The notes under the pieces: model-generated
Databases searched by the model: none
Told to the model about the DNA's origin: nothing
The model's input: only the letters and a program-made list of their open reading frames with translations
Source of the DNA: Marsupella aquatica
Taxonomy: Eukaryota > Marchantiophyta
Length of the DNA: 64,000 bases
NCBI GenBank assembly: GCA_973895155.1
Contig: OZ316897.1
Coordinates: forward strand, 14,198,001-14,262,000
Direction of reading: 5' to 3'
Program-made: the position numbers and the translations under genes
Part shown: positions 23,867-35,735 of the stretch, piece after piece
Numbering within the stretch: the first letter of the stretch is position 1
Layout of the letters: every line of letters starts with the position of its first letter

Positions 23867-26800
23867 CTAGATCAATGTCCACGCCTGGTTTCAAAAAGAC
23901 ATTCACTCCACATCAGCTTCTGACGTTAATTCTTGGTAATCAATTCTTCAAAGAACAAAATAAGAGATGCTACTAGAAGTTTTCTAAATCTACTCAAGCT
24001 CCCTTGCGACTTCAGTGGATGATACCAAATTGGAATCAAGGCTTAACAATTATTCAATTGCCAATAATGCAAATTTGAGAAAGAAAGAGAAACAATTGAT
24101 CACGAGCCTTATTTAGCTGTGCACTTACCCTTAATATACCGTCAGAACAACCAGCGTAGAGGGTTTCATTAACCAGTGCAAGAGAACATATTTTACTGCC
24201 AACACTGAATGAAGCCACTTTTTGGTTCTTTTCCAGCAGCCACACCTAGAAATTGGATAGTTCAGAGCAAAACATATGAGCAATGGAGTACCAAATAGCA
24301 TGAGAATTCTCAAGAAATATGCAGGCATATGAATTCTCTCCAAGTCCAATACAAAGCCACGCCCTTTGAAGTAAAATAGTAATGTATCCACGCAGTACCT
24401 CCACAGTCGCTGTTGGAAAATTGCTGGCGAGATATACAAGGTCCTCGGTGATTGCAAGAAAGCGCACATCATTTTGGGTAGCGATTGATGCAAGTAATGA
24501 TCTTGTTGGTATTTCCCATATCTGGATGGAAACAAAACACAACAAGCATAAGTATCGCGTTAATCCAGGGCACACAGACTTATATGCCATCTTTTAAAAT
24601 TTTAATGATAGTTTGAGCAAGGATAGAAAACATAAAACTCTTACTGCACTATCTTGATTCAACGACATTATGAATTCAGACCAGCTGACCTTGACTGCAA
24701 TGCCTTCGACAGTTGCGCCTCCAGCAACGAGCTGATTGTTGAGGACAGCCATCGAATAAATGGCTCTCTTGCCCCTTGTGCTTGATTGAACGGCTACCGA
24801 CGTTCCGTTTTCCAGATCCATTTCCTGGCCAACGATTCAGGGTCAAGAAACTTAGACGCGATAACTCTCTATTTTCTGTCCAATAATTTACGGTCAAGGC
24901 TTTCGGCAGGAATTGTTGCCAAGTCCTCAATATTATAAAATCAGCAGCAGCCTTGTGCAGGCAAGTGAGCAATATCAATCTGAAGGAAATACTTACGAAA
25001 CCGAATCTGCAAAATAATCTCCAGAGAAACACATGGAAAAACACATGTAACCCAATCACAGGGAAAAATGTAAAACACCAAGAGTTTAGGGTCGAACCAG
25101 AATGCTGCTATCCGTACATCCACAATATATAAGATTATTGTCACCGAAAGTGATGCTCTGGACATGCTTCTCGGATAATAGGAGTCTTAGATTTGACCCT
25201 GTTGCATCAAGCACCTGTTGCAGCATGAACAGACAAACAGCAGAAGAAACACGGTGGTTATGCTGGATAAATTGGTTACATGTTTTTGATCCCAGTAATC
25301 TCATGAAATAAGGTGAGGATTTCTCTTGATAAAAGCTTGGAATTCAAATGTAATCTGGTCAGAAGGGTAAGAAGGTTTCAGCTTTCATTACTGTAAAGTT
25401 GGGGCCAGTATAGTCGATACTGAGGACGGTCCTGAGCTTCCATTGAGCAAAATAGTCATTTGGTCTTGCAAACTTCCAACGCAATCAGGGGATGATATTG
25501 TACCTTTAGACCCCCACCCCGAGGGACGACACAGATGAACGATGAATTCACAGCCACAGAATGGACCGTTTCTTTAACATCAATCACTTGAATGCATCTC
25601 ATTTCGTCATCTTGCACGAACCAAATCTGTAAATTTCAACGAAGTGCAGACAAGATAGTCGTGAGTTTCGAGTGCCCCGCACCCTCTTCCCAACGGGCGA
25701 TAGTCGGATAGATAAGTCATGGCACAAACCCAGTGGTCTCTTACAACAGTCATCCACCACAAGACAATCCTATTCACATGATCTGAGAGGTCAACAAGAT
25801 ATGAAAGGAAATGCATAGGAATCCGGAATGCGGAAGTAGTTAAGTAGCTTCAGAGAGCAAGGACCATACTCTGACAGTCTTATCGGCAGATCCACTAAAC
25901 AGCTTGCTCTCAATCTCCAAACCAGTCAAGGAAAACACTGCACGACTGTGCTCTTGCACTTCGTGCAGCACAAGTGGTGTCCGTCCCTTCACAGCCCAGG
26001 TCTGGAAAAAAGAATCCATGAACAATATCTTGACAACGTGACTTACAAATTACTCTGAAACACCCAGCGATATTTTTGTCGTCGCAACTTAAGAAATACC
26101 AAGAGTAAAAAGTTGCCAAAGAATTTCAAACATCGTTCTATTCAAGCTAATAAGGCTGAACGCAATTGGAAGACAATGAGTACCTTGATTGTAGCATCTG
26201 TGTGACCACTATAAAGATAGCCTTTGAAATAACACAACGAACACGTCTCTCCGCTGTCCCTCACATCCAGCTGTGCTATTTCACCATGTTCCCACATCTC
26301 CATATTCTGCAGAAAGAACAGATCAAACGTCAGCTAGTACTTCATTCGTTTCCATAAAAACATTTCCAGAATACCCAATGTACTGGATATCTCTTGAGGA
26401 GGAAGTTTGTGACATAACTGAACAGGATCTTAAGCTACACCACAACTTATGCTGGCGTAAGAGAAATTTCCAGTTCCTTTGCATGCAATTCCCAACCATG
26501 ACAAGTGAGCACTGTTACCACGAGTTCATCAGTCGCAAGACTATACAATCATGGAAGAGCAGAACCAAAAAAGGGATGTCAGACAATGTTACCAACTCTA
26601 AGGAAGGGTGGGCAGCGAACGTCTCCAACAGCTTTTTAGCAATCCAAGTATATTTCCTCAGTCGTCTTAGTGGTCCAACCAAGTCCTTAGCAAATGAGGT
26701 AAGCGCTAGGACTCCTCCTGAAATCAGGCCACATCGGCAATCAAAACGAGACAAGCACAGATAGCTGCCAAACAAGGTTCTCTACTATTTTGCAAGTCTT

Positions 26801-29800
26801 TCAATTAGAGACTGGCGTCTGAAATGAGGCCAACCTCTTAGGAACTGATTAGCCGAAGGAAAATGCCTTCCCCAGGGTCCCAAATATGGGTAATTGGTAG
26901 GCCAAAATTGAGAATTAGAATGGCAAGAAGCAAAGATGCAAAAACGTCTATCTAGACTCGGACCAAGCCCATTGACCAAGACAAGCCACATACCTGCTTC
27001 ATCAATCAGATTGTGCAGACTGAGACATGCCAGCACTCTATATTCAGCGTCACGGGCTGTCTGTAATATTGAAACTAACGATGGTAGAATACAGTTCCGA
27101 GTAAAAGACAGTAGACCAGGATCTGGCATTTGGCGAAGAGCACCAGTAAGCCACCCTGTCGCGACGAGACAAGACCGGACTATCTTAGAAGACTTGGAGG
27201 CAAGGGCAAGTCCCAAAGCCTCAATCAGAGGTCTCCCGCTGCCTAACACCGCCATTGCCATCCTTCGATCCCACTCATCCGCAGACCTCTTCTCTTCTTG
27301 CTGCAAAAGAAAAAATATTTGTCTTGGATGGTAAACATTCAATATTTAGAAGTAATATTTAGAAGTTTTCAAGATCACTCGTAATGATCAATGGAAAATA
27401 ATATCAATTATCTACGAGCTGCTGAGAGTAGTGAGGAAGTTTTGAATTACATGGAGCTTACTTCTACATTTGATGGCCTAAAATCTGAATTCTGAGACGG
27501 TACGTTATCAGCCTCAAACCCAGCCAATTTGAGGAGGTTGGCTTCTGTGGTTGACTTTCCTTTGTTGGAATAGCGACCACATAGAGATGCAAGGGCTTTT
27601 GCCGCTTCGCTTTGAACCCTCGTGTTATTTTCAGCATTGAGAGCATTTAGCAGGGCTTCCAATGCTTCTTCTCTGTAGACACTGTGTTTTTGAGGGTCCG
27701 CCTGTTTCATACAGGGATCCATTAGATCTTCCAATGTTTCTGTCGAGGCTGAAAGTGGCAAGAACCAGTTCAGAGTATCACCTTGCCTGACCAATATGAG
27801 TAAAAGTGGAGAACTAAAACGAAACAAGGCATACCAGGACGTCCAATTGTAATAAGAGACCAGCAACCAAAGGTCGATGCTCAATAGGTGACAGTTGAAG
27901 ATGAAGCATAAGGATATGCATACTGTTTAAAACACCTTCTTGTATGACATCTTTCAAAACCTTCTCAATGACCCGCCTCCTGATTAAAAAGATCAAAGCT
28001 TCCACTCAGTGCCATTATAAAAACAGATTACGGAAAATGGGAGAGGAAATCTAGTTTCTATCTCTTTACAGAAAAAGATATGAGAACTAACTTCCTACCC
28101 AGGCAAGATTACCTTCAAAATTATCATTGCAATATTTGCTCTCCAAACATTAAAAGACTTGGTCTCACTCCATGTTCAAGATTGCATTCATGAAACCAAG
28201 GCAGTACACAAGGCTCCCACCTATTGAGCCGGATGAGCTCTGCAAGGAAGAAGATGGCAACAGTGCGAGCCTGTTCCTTACTGTTATGGAGGAGATCTAC
28301 AAGGTTAGACATTTTCAGATTCTGCACCATCAACATCCGGCAACTTCCATCTGATAGCAGGCAGGACCACAGTACTGCGACTGCACTTGTCTTCTCTTCC
28401 AGACTTTTCGCTTCAAGTCTTTCCATTAGAGACGGCACGCCCTCTGCTTTCACAACAGCTTCAGCATTTCCCATATTTGTTCGCTGATCTAAGGTCGTCA
28501 CCAGTTGTTCCAAAATGTGAACTGCTGCAGCCTTTGGGCTAATAGATATTGAGAATGTACCCTCCGACAAGAATGGGCCCTGTTTCACCACTGACACCAA
28601 AAATGGGACAATTTTGAGAGCAGACACCTGCGAAGCTGGGGCCTTCAGAAGGTGGAGCAAAACTGCCACCTCAGGTAATTGTGTACTTTTAAAAACGGAC
28701 ACAATAGACTCTAGCTCAGGATCAGTTCTCAGTACTGTGTGCCTTGTGAACTCATCCTTAGATATCAAGTCTGAAACAAGGGACACAATCGACCTGAGAA
28801 CTTCATCCTTACTGGAGCTGAAGAAGACTTCCATCAGGCCTTCTACAACACCTGCCTTTGACAGTGTAGCTGCAATTGTTTCATCAAACTTACTCTCCAT
28901 CCAGACGTGGCCTGCCACAAGGGCAGCCCTTTCACACTGAGCAAGATCGTCCATCCTCAAAAGAGTGTCCACTGCACTCCTGAGCTGCCTTAGCATGGCC
29001 TCTAAATGAGCAGAGCTGGCTTCATCCCCCATCAAAAGAGGGAGAGGAGTGATTTTTTGCCCAATCCGACGACCTGACCGTTGGTTCTCATCATGCAGAC
29101 TGCTTGCCCTAGTAGAACGCGTACCAGAAGATACACTTCCAGTATACACTTCCAGTTCAAGTGAATGTGTGCTGCCAAATCTCCCTGAAGAAGACCGAGA
29201 AACAGCTTCTCCACTTGTGAACACTCCAAAATATTCAGGGTGATCCTCTTTCCAATTGTCAACGAGCCTTTTTAGTACATAGTTGGTCTTGGGAAGCTTT
29301 GGGTTTCTCAGCATTTGCCTCGTTATTGGGCAGGAAGTGTTACCCCGATCGAACCACTTCTTAATGGCTGCCCGTTCATATGTTTGCCCCGTTTCTAATG
29401 TCACTGGGTCCTGGAAAAGTTGACTTGTAATAGGGCAAACGAAATCCTTCGGTGGCCGTATCAAAGGTTGTTCTCGAGAATACATTTGTGAGTAATTTCT
29501 GCACCAATTCAGGAATTGTTGTGAACTCAGCTCAGAATCATTAATTAATGCCAACTGTTCTTATCATTCCTTCGAACGTTTCTGTAAAAAGGCATAAGAG
29601 ACAACTTGAAATCTATAAACGGCAATTTGTTCACCAATATGTCACCCACCAAACATCGACTGCAACACTCCAGCGTGCAAATGTCACCAATGAAAAAAGA
29701 AAACGAGTGTAAAACGTAAGGAACTAGTACCTAGATGAAAGAGATGAACGAGAGGACACAGCTGGGTTGTCTGGCCGGTCAAATTCTTGCCTGATTTTAA

Positions 29801-32800
29801 CTTCAGCTTCTTCTTCTTGTTCCTGAATCAAATATAGATAATAATAAGAAACTGAACTGAAAATGTGCGAAGTTATAGGATGGTCAAGAGAAGTTCCACC
29901 CGACACCTTGACTAGATTAGTACAGACAAATAAAAGGAAAAGCAATTGTTGAGCCGCATTGAAACTTCAATCGCAGTAACACAGGGACTTCACCTCAATG
30001 CGCAACTGTACTGAGGTAACATTACTGTAGACTGATCCAGGTTCTGGTGAGCTAGGATTCTCTCCTTGCTGACTTTCTTGATGGTCCTCTCGGCGAGCTC
30101 GCACTGCCTCTGCAAACTCGGAAAGCTTCTTGAAGTCAAGTGGCTGACCTTCACTGTCAGCAAGCTGATTTACAAATTCGCGGGCCTCTTGCATATCAAT
30201 CCTTCCCTCAGAGATTTCCTCCCACACTGACAGGAGCTCATCCTCCGTGAGTGGCTCTCCATCCAGATATACCCCTGTTCCCTTGTCAATATCAGTGGCA
30301 GAGGTCGCATCATCTTCCTGATCAACCCTGATGGCGTCATCCTTAACACTACCTTTGATTTCAAAACTTAGATCCTCTCCATGGTCAGCACCCACTTCAT
30401 GTCCATTCGTAACATCATAGTCCAAAGGAAGTGCATCAACGGTTGGACTTACAACTAAAGCCTGCAGTGAGACAAATCATTGGGTTAGGCCCAAGTAGGA
30501 TTTTGCCATGCCATTCACTACAACCTGTGCACATCCATTCACATCCATTAAGCCTCTACTACAGGACAAAAAGTTGGTAAATGGCAACGGCAAATCAAGT
30601 GTAGATCTCAATATTAACTGTCCAAAAGCAAAAGCCGATTAGACAGACTCTTTCATGGCTCTGTTTCTAGAGTAGCCAAGAGGGCGACCTCGAGATATAC
30701 CTGGCTGAAACTGAAACTGTCATTCTCACGCTCCACTGAAGGTTGCATTGGCTGGGCGATACGGTTTCTGTTCAATGTCAAGCACGACGTCATCAACTCC
30801 ACAATTGCAGCTTCAATTTCTGAAATAATTACAGCAGTCCATCAAGTCCATTTGACCTGGCAGGACACACGAAAAACTAGCAGGGGCCAGCAGGGACCTG
30901 GTTACATCTAATACTCAGGAAGCTGAGACCGAGAGCTAGGAAGAAAAGGGCTCATTGCTCAGATAGAAGTAAAGCTCTCCAATGACACGTGATTGGCTTT
31001 TCACATGGCCGGAACTGACGATTTTTAGGCAGTGGACAAAGTAGGAAAATATCCGATATCACGCTTTCATGCTCCAGCATTCCATTCCCTCGGTTCTCAA
31101 GTAAGACACGAAAATTTCCTCCACGCATAAATACATCAACACGCAGCCACTAGCCTATCATACCCGCTTGATCCCCGCCAGATGTTCAATTATTTCTCTG
31201 AATGCTTCATGAAGCTGCCCTCCGGAGACAAAATCACCCCAAACATTTACGTCGCTCATTCCAACAGCTTACATGTTCAGTACTTAGGTTTTCTCAATCC
31301 AAATACGACTCCTCTGAACACAGATATTCACTTCGACTGCCTCTAGGTCAATTACGTATCTGTCCTCTATGCACGCATGACCTTCACTCTCAAGGCAACC
31401 TCAAGTGCATCACCTGGCATGACAACTATTGGATCGAAATCCGCTCCTACATAGCCCGTAACTGTTTCTGACATGGAAACGTCCCAAACGCAAATGACTC
31501 TGAGAAAAGATCCCAGAACTTCAGCTGAACACAGATTCATAAACCAGCCGGCTTTCATCAGCCATGTTTGCAGACCAGACAACATAGAGGAGATAACAGA
31601 CTTACTGCGAGACCTTGACGTCTCCTACATCTTGCATGAGTGCTTCATCCGCTAATGGTAAAGCATCTGAAGAACGCCCAGGGGGAGCGGCCAGATTTGT
31701 TGAGTCTTCCTCCACTCTCGTGAAAGAGGGGGGATTCGCGAGGGAGGGACTGATAATCCTAGGAAAGCTAGGCTCATTATCACCTGCAGCTGGACCGTCG
31801 TCAGCTTCCTCATAAGCCATCCAGTCCTTGTAATACTGGGCATACTGCTTTGTGTTCTCATCTAAGCTATCTTGGTAGAGCTTGTTCAGAAGTTCCATCC
31901 TCATGACTTGGTCCGGGGCCAGACTCGGCAATTTCCTCCTTGAACTCGTTTCATCCCCTCCATCCTGCTGCTGTTCCAGTACAGCAGCCGAGGACTCACC
32001 TCTGGTTGGGGAGGAAAAATTGGAGGCATCTCTGAAGTCATCTTGGGATCCTTTCGACAAACTCCGAGAATGGGAAGCAGCAGAATCCATGGACTGGGTT
32101 CTCTTTTTCTGGGGTTTGGGGATGGGAAACATGGAGACGCTGCTCAGTGGAGGAGAGTCACTCATAATTTGCTCCAATTCACCCGTGTACCAGGCCTCAA
32201 TGTTGGCCATGTGAGGGCGGAACAGCTGCTCCCACAATGGAGGCACAAAGCTCTTCCTTGCATGCGAGGGCTCCAAGAGGAACACGTCCAGCAGGTAAAG
32301 AGCGGCATTGTGGTCACTGTTTCTCAGCTTCCACACCAAGGCCATGTAATAGCTGGCCCAGGCGGACAAATACGAGTTGGGCACCCCTGCAGTGGTTCGT
32401 TTGGGGTCCAGCAACACAGCCACTTGGAGCATCTTCTCCGTGTGCTCCAACCTGGCAGCTCGAGTCTCTAGATTGGCAGCCTTCACTGCTTTCTCCAACC
32501 CATCGATTCCCCAGTCTAGGTTCGCCAGCACTGCCTGCTCTGCATACTGCACATTCACCCCATGCTCCACCTGCAGCCGTTCGGAGCATTTCTCCCGCAA
32601 CTCATGCCTCCCCTTTGCATCCACAAGAACATCCTCGGCATACCGTCCAATAACATTCACCATGTTGCGAACAGCTGCCGAGTCAAGCACCGACATTCCC
32701 TCGTCGCCGTCGACGCTTCCATCGGTACTAATACTGCCGCTGCTCCTGCTGTTGGGTTTTTCGAGGGGTGATATTGGTGGCAGCTGCTCTTGTGAACCCA

Positions 32801-32825
32801 ATTCCACATCTCCGGAGTCGTCCAT
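23867..32825 (-). CDS. LIN: LIN/CERBERUS-type E3 ubiquitin ligase (U-box, ARM-like, WD40)
   Basis: Predicted E3 ligase; legume LIN/CERBERUS is required for rhizobial infection threads and affects mycorrhiza. Exon 1 (32825 to 31614 or 31606) has the LIN N-terminal region (ERLQVEHG, QAVLANLDWGIDGLEKA, GVPNSYLSAWASYYMALVWK). Then come 31214-31164 (possible), 30819-30701, 30461-29994 and 29822-29731 (acidic linker). The exon 29554-28221 carries the U-box (DFVCPITSQLFQDPVTLETG, CPITRQML) and helical repeats; 27979-27835, 27748-27462, 27300-26994 and 26717-26593 continue them. WD40 blades are 26306-26184, 26001-25870, 25626-25504, 25214-25098, 24824-24690, 24521-24399 and 24245-24129, each one phase-0 exon, with signatures such as LFSGSADKTVR. 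The last exon, 23884-23867, is 18 bases (AWTLI-stop). Estimated length is about 1270 aa. Joins near 30819, 29731/29554 and 27835/27748 do not close in phase with simple GT-AG introns. Confidence 0.92.
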
Positions 32826-35495
32826 TCTCCCCTTGGTTTCTCTAATTCTCCTTGCCTTGCCCCCTGAATTGGTGGAATGATTGATTCACTGCTTTTCACG
32901 CTACATCTATCGAAGTCAGAAGTATCGGTCTTCCTCAACTACTTCTTCCTGTATGCATTCAACCAGCTTGCTCCTCGTGGTATGTCATCTGTGATCGTCA
33001 TCCACCTCTAGTCTGTAATTTCTCCTGTCTCTTACGCTCTCTTCTCTGGACAAAATCTTCCGTCGTCCCATCCTTGACCAAAAGTTTTCTCCTTCCCCTT
33101 CTCCTCCTCATGCTGCTGCCGCTCTCCGCCATGCCAGCCGCCTCTGATACCACTCTGTGGGATTGTGCTTTTGTTGGTGGTACTTGTGAAAACTATGTCC
33201 GTTTCCTCTTTCTTTCCACTAATGTGCCATTTAGCCCGTGCCCTTATCGGAACCATTGGCCGTGACCGGCAGAAATTATGCCAGCAGCAGCTCTGTAATG
33301 CAAGCAACACGAATTGAACAAAACAAACACAAAAGAGTCAAAACTCTTCATTTGAGAACGAAGTATCCAAAAGGGAGAGAGTACAAACGCGCCACTATTG
33401 ACAACACCCCTGCTCGTCGAGTTCCAAGCTTATCAATGGAGGTCTAGTATTCAAGAAACTAAATGCTCTTCTGACAGCATGAGATTGGAGTCACAGATTT
33501 TAATTCAATCACAAAGGACGCCTGGGGGTCTGGGTGACGTAAACCTTTTTCCCAGGAGCTGGAAGAATTCATATGTGATTGTATATCCATAGGAAGCTCT
33601 GAACAAACTGGAAAAGAAAGGAAGGTCAGTCAAGGTGGCGATGACCATCTGTAGTCTGCAAGGCTAGTCCGGCTCTGTAAATCTCAGCAAAGAGAGCATA
33701 TTTCCCCAAGGCTCCACGGAGCAGCAATTCTCGAAGTGAATGAATTTCCCGCAATCCAAAATTTCGCCGTTTCCGAGACCAATACGTTGGCGCATGCGAT
33801 TCATTCAGGCCGGCCCTGTTCCACAAGTCATCCGGTGAAACCTATCCTGAAATTTCCGCAACATCAAGAACGGCATTGATGGAACGACAATTCTCACCTG
33901 GTCAGAGTAATCTCCTTAAATGACTCTAGTGATCAAAGTCCAGCCGCTGAGAGTGCCGGTGCAGCCTCGCGGACGCGGCTCTTCCCCGTTGAGTATTTTC
34001 TTCAACGTCACAACCGGGGGGAGCTGGATGCAAAATCCATTGACATCATGGCACCAAATTTAAGGCCTGCCAACCCTCTGTACTAGAGCCATGTGATTGT
34101 TGCTTACCCTTTCGCTTCCCTTCTCTGCCACTAAAACCATACTAACCCCATAATCTGTCAATCAATCAGGCAGACTTATAGGAGCATTCCTGTTGCCATA
34201 TGGATTTGTACATCCGGATGCAGAGTCATTTACCATCACCACCTTCACCAACGACAACAACAACTACTCCCCTCTCTCACACTCTCAGAGCTGGACACCT
34301 GCTAAACATTCAACCCATTGTACATCCTGAACCCACCACTTAGCCTGATTCCTTGCTTCCTCAGAAAGATTTATTTCAAGGGCCTCCATCCCAAATGGCG
34401 CCGTGCCTGTCTTCCGAGCCAGCATGCACCCTCAGCTTTGTTTCTTCATCCAGGACTCAGTACAAACGTATAACACTGCTCCATTATTAGCTGCTCCACC
34501 ACTGCCTTCACCCCACCCCACTCTCCTTGTGCTGTCCTGCCTCCACTCAACCGCAGTCTACTCCCCGCCACTTCACGCCACTCCACTCCAGCCCAGGACT
34601 GGCGTTAGTCTAAGAATTACTCGAGGGCAGCTACGTAGCTTATAATAAGTAGTTCCTAGATCAACAGCACGAAGAGAGGAGCTCGACGTGAAATGAAATG
34701 CGCATCTCTACAACTAGCTTCATGCGCCTCTCTCCCTCTCTCTCCACTCCAGCACTATCAATGGTCTACGAATTAGATACGGGCTTGAGGCAAGCTCTAT
34801 CTAGTAATGACAGCAGCACAGAGAGAGGTACCTGGACATGAAAAGCCCATCTCGGCAAAAATTGCTACCAGTCCTGTCTAGCTAGACCAAAGCTACAGCA
34901 GCTACAAAATCTTCTGTGCAGCTGTGCTATCCATCTATCTCTCTCGATCAACGAGCTCGCTCATAAATATCTCTTACACTACTAGCACGGAGAAAAGGAC
35001 CTGGACCTGAAATTCTCACCTGCAAACAAATCCCACCTGCAAATCCCCCTCTCTCCTCTTCTCCTCTCCATCAGGCATCAGTTCTCTCTCTCGATCACCG
35101 AGCAGCAATGCTCTGCTGGTCTGCTGGTCTGCTCTCTACTGAACCCAACGATTCGCTCTCCAGCATCGCAGAGAGACACAGAGAGGAGAGGAGAGGAGAG
35201 TGTTTCCGCCCGTTGTTGCAATGTTGTTGTCGTCCTTCCCTTGCGAAGGACGGGACGGCAGCCGTGCGAGGAAGGACTCCCACCGGGAGACCGGCCGCAG
35301 CCCGTTCGTGTCACTGGCAGGCAGACAGGGGCACAAGTGTCAGGCAACGCGGGCAGCCGGTGGCCGGTCCCCGGGATCCAGCCGCCCCCCGGCCGGACCG
35401 GGATTCAATCGCCCCTTGTCACCGTCGCGTTTTGTCGCTTTGCTCTGTTCTTTTGGCTTTACGCGTAATGGCCTTCGTGAGTTCGTGATCTTTCG
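32826..35495. other. LIN upstream region and spacer
   Basis: The first ~450 bases are pyrimidine-rich on the plus strand (purine-rich in LIN orientation) and probably hold the LIN promoter and 5' UTR. From 34.7 to 35.45 kb there are CT/GA-rich tracts and a GC-rich patch (35220-35450) with open frames on several strands. It looks promoter- or leader-like, but no gene could be tied to it. The minus-strand frame at 33626-33826 looks somewhat protein-like, yet matches nothing I know. Confidence 0.4.
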
Positions 35496-35735
35496 CTTAG
35501 TAACTTTGGTGCATTTATTATGGAGACAAGGCACAATGGCACATTCAAAAGTTTGGATGGCTTATTATGAAACCTCTTATGTACTTTACTGTTACTGAAA
35601 ATTGTGTAATCTTTGTCTTTAACTCTTAGTAACTTTGGTGCATTTATTATCGAGACAAGGCACATTCAAAATCTTGGATGGCGTATTATGAAACCTTTTA
35701 TGTACTTTACTTTTACTAAAAATAGTAAGACTGAA
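35496..35735. repeat. Two-copy direct repeat, ~129-bp period
   Basis: The unit starting 'cttagtaactttggtgcatt' and containing 'tattatgaaacct(c/t)ttatg' and 'tactttact(g/t)ttact' occurs at 35496 and 35625, with a short deletion in the second copy. Noncoding. Confidence 0.85.

Noticed and set aside
32043-32880. Plus-strand frames of 138-167 codons opposite LIN exon 1
   Set aside because: They are complement shadows of the conserved minus-strand LIN N-terminal exon.
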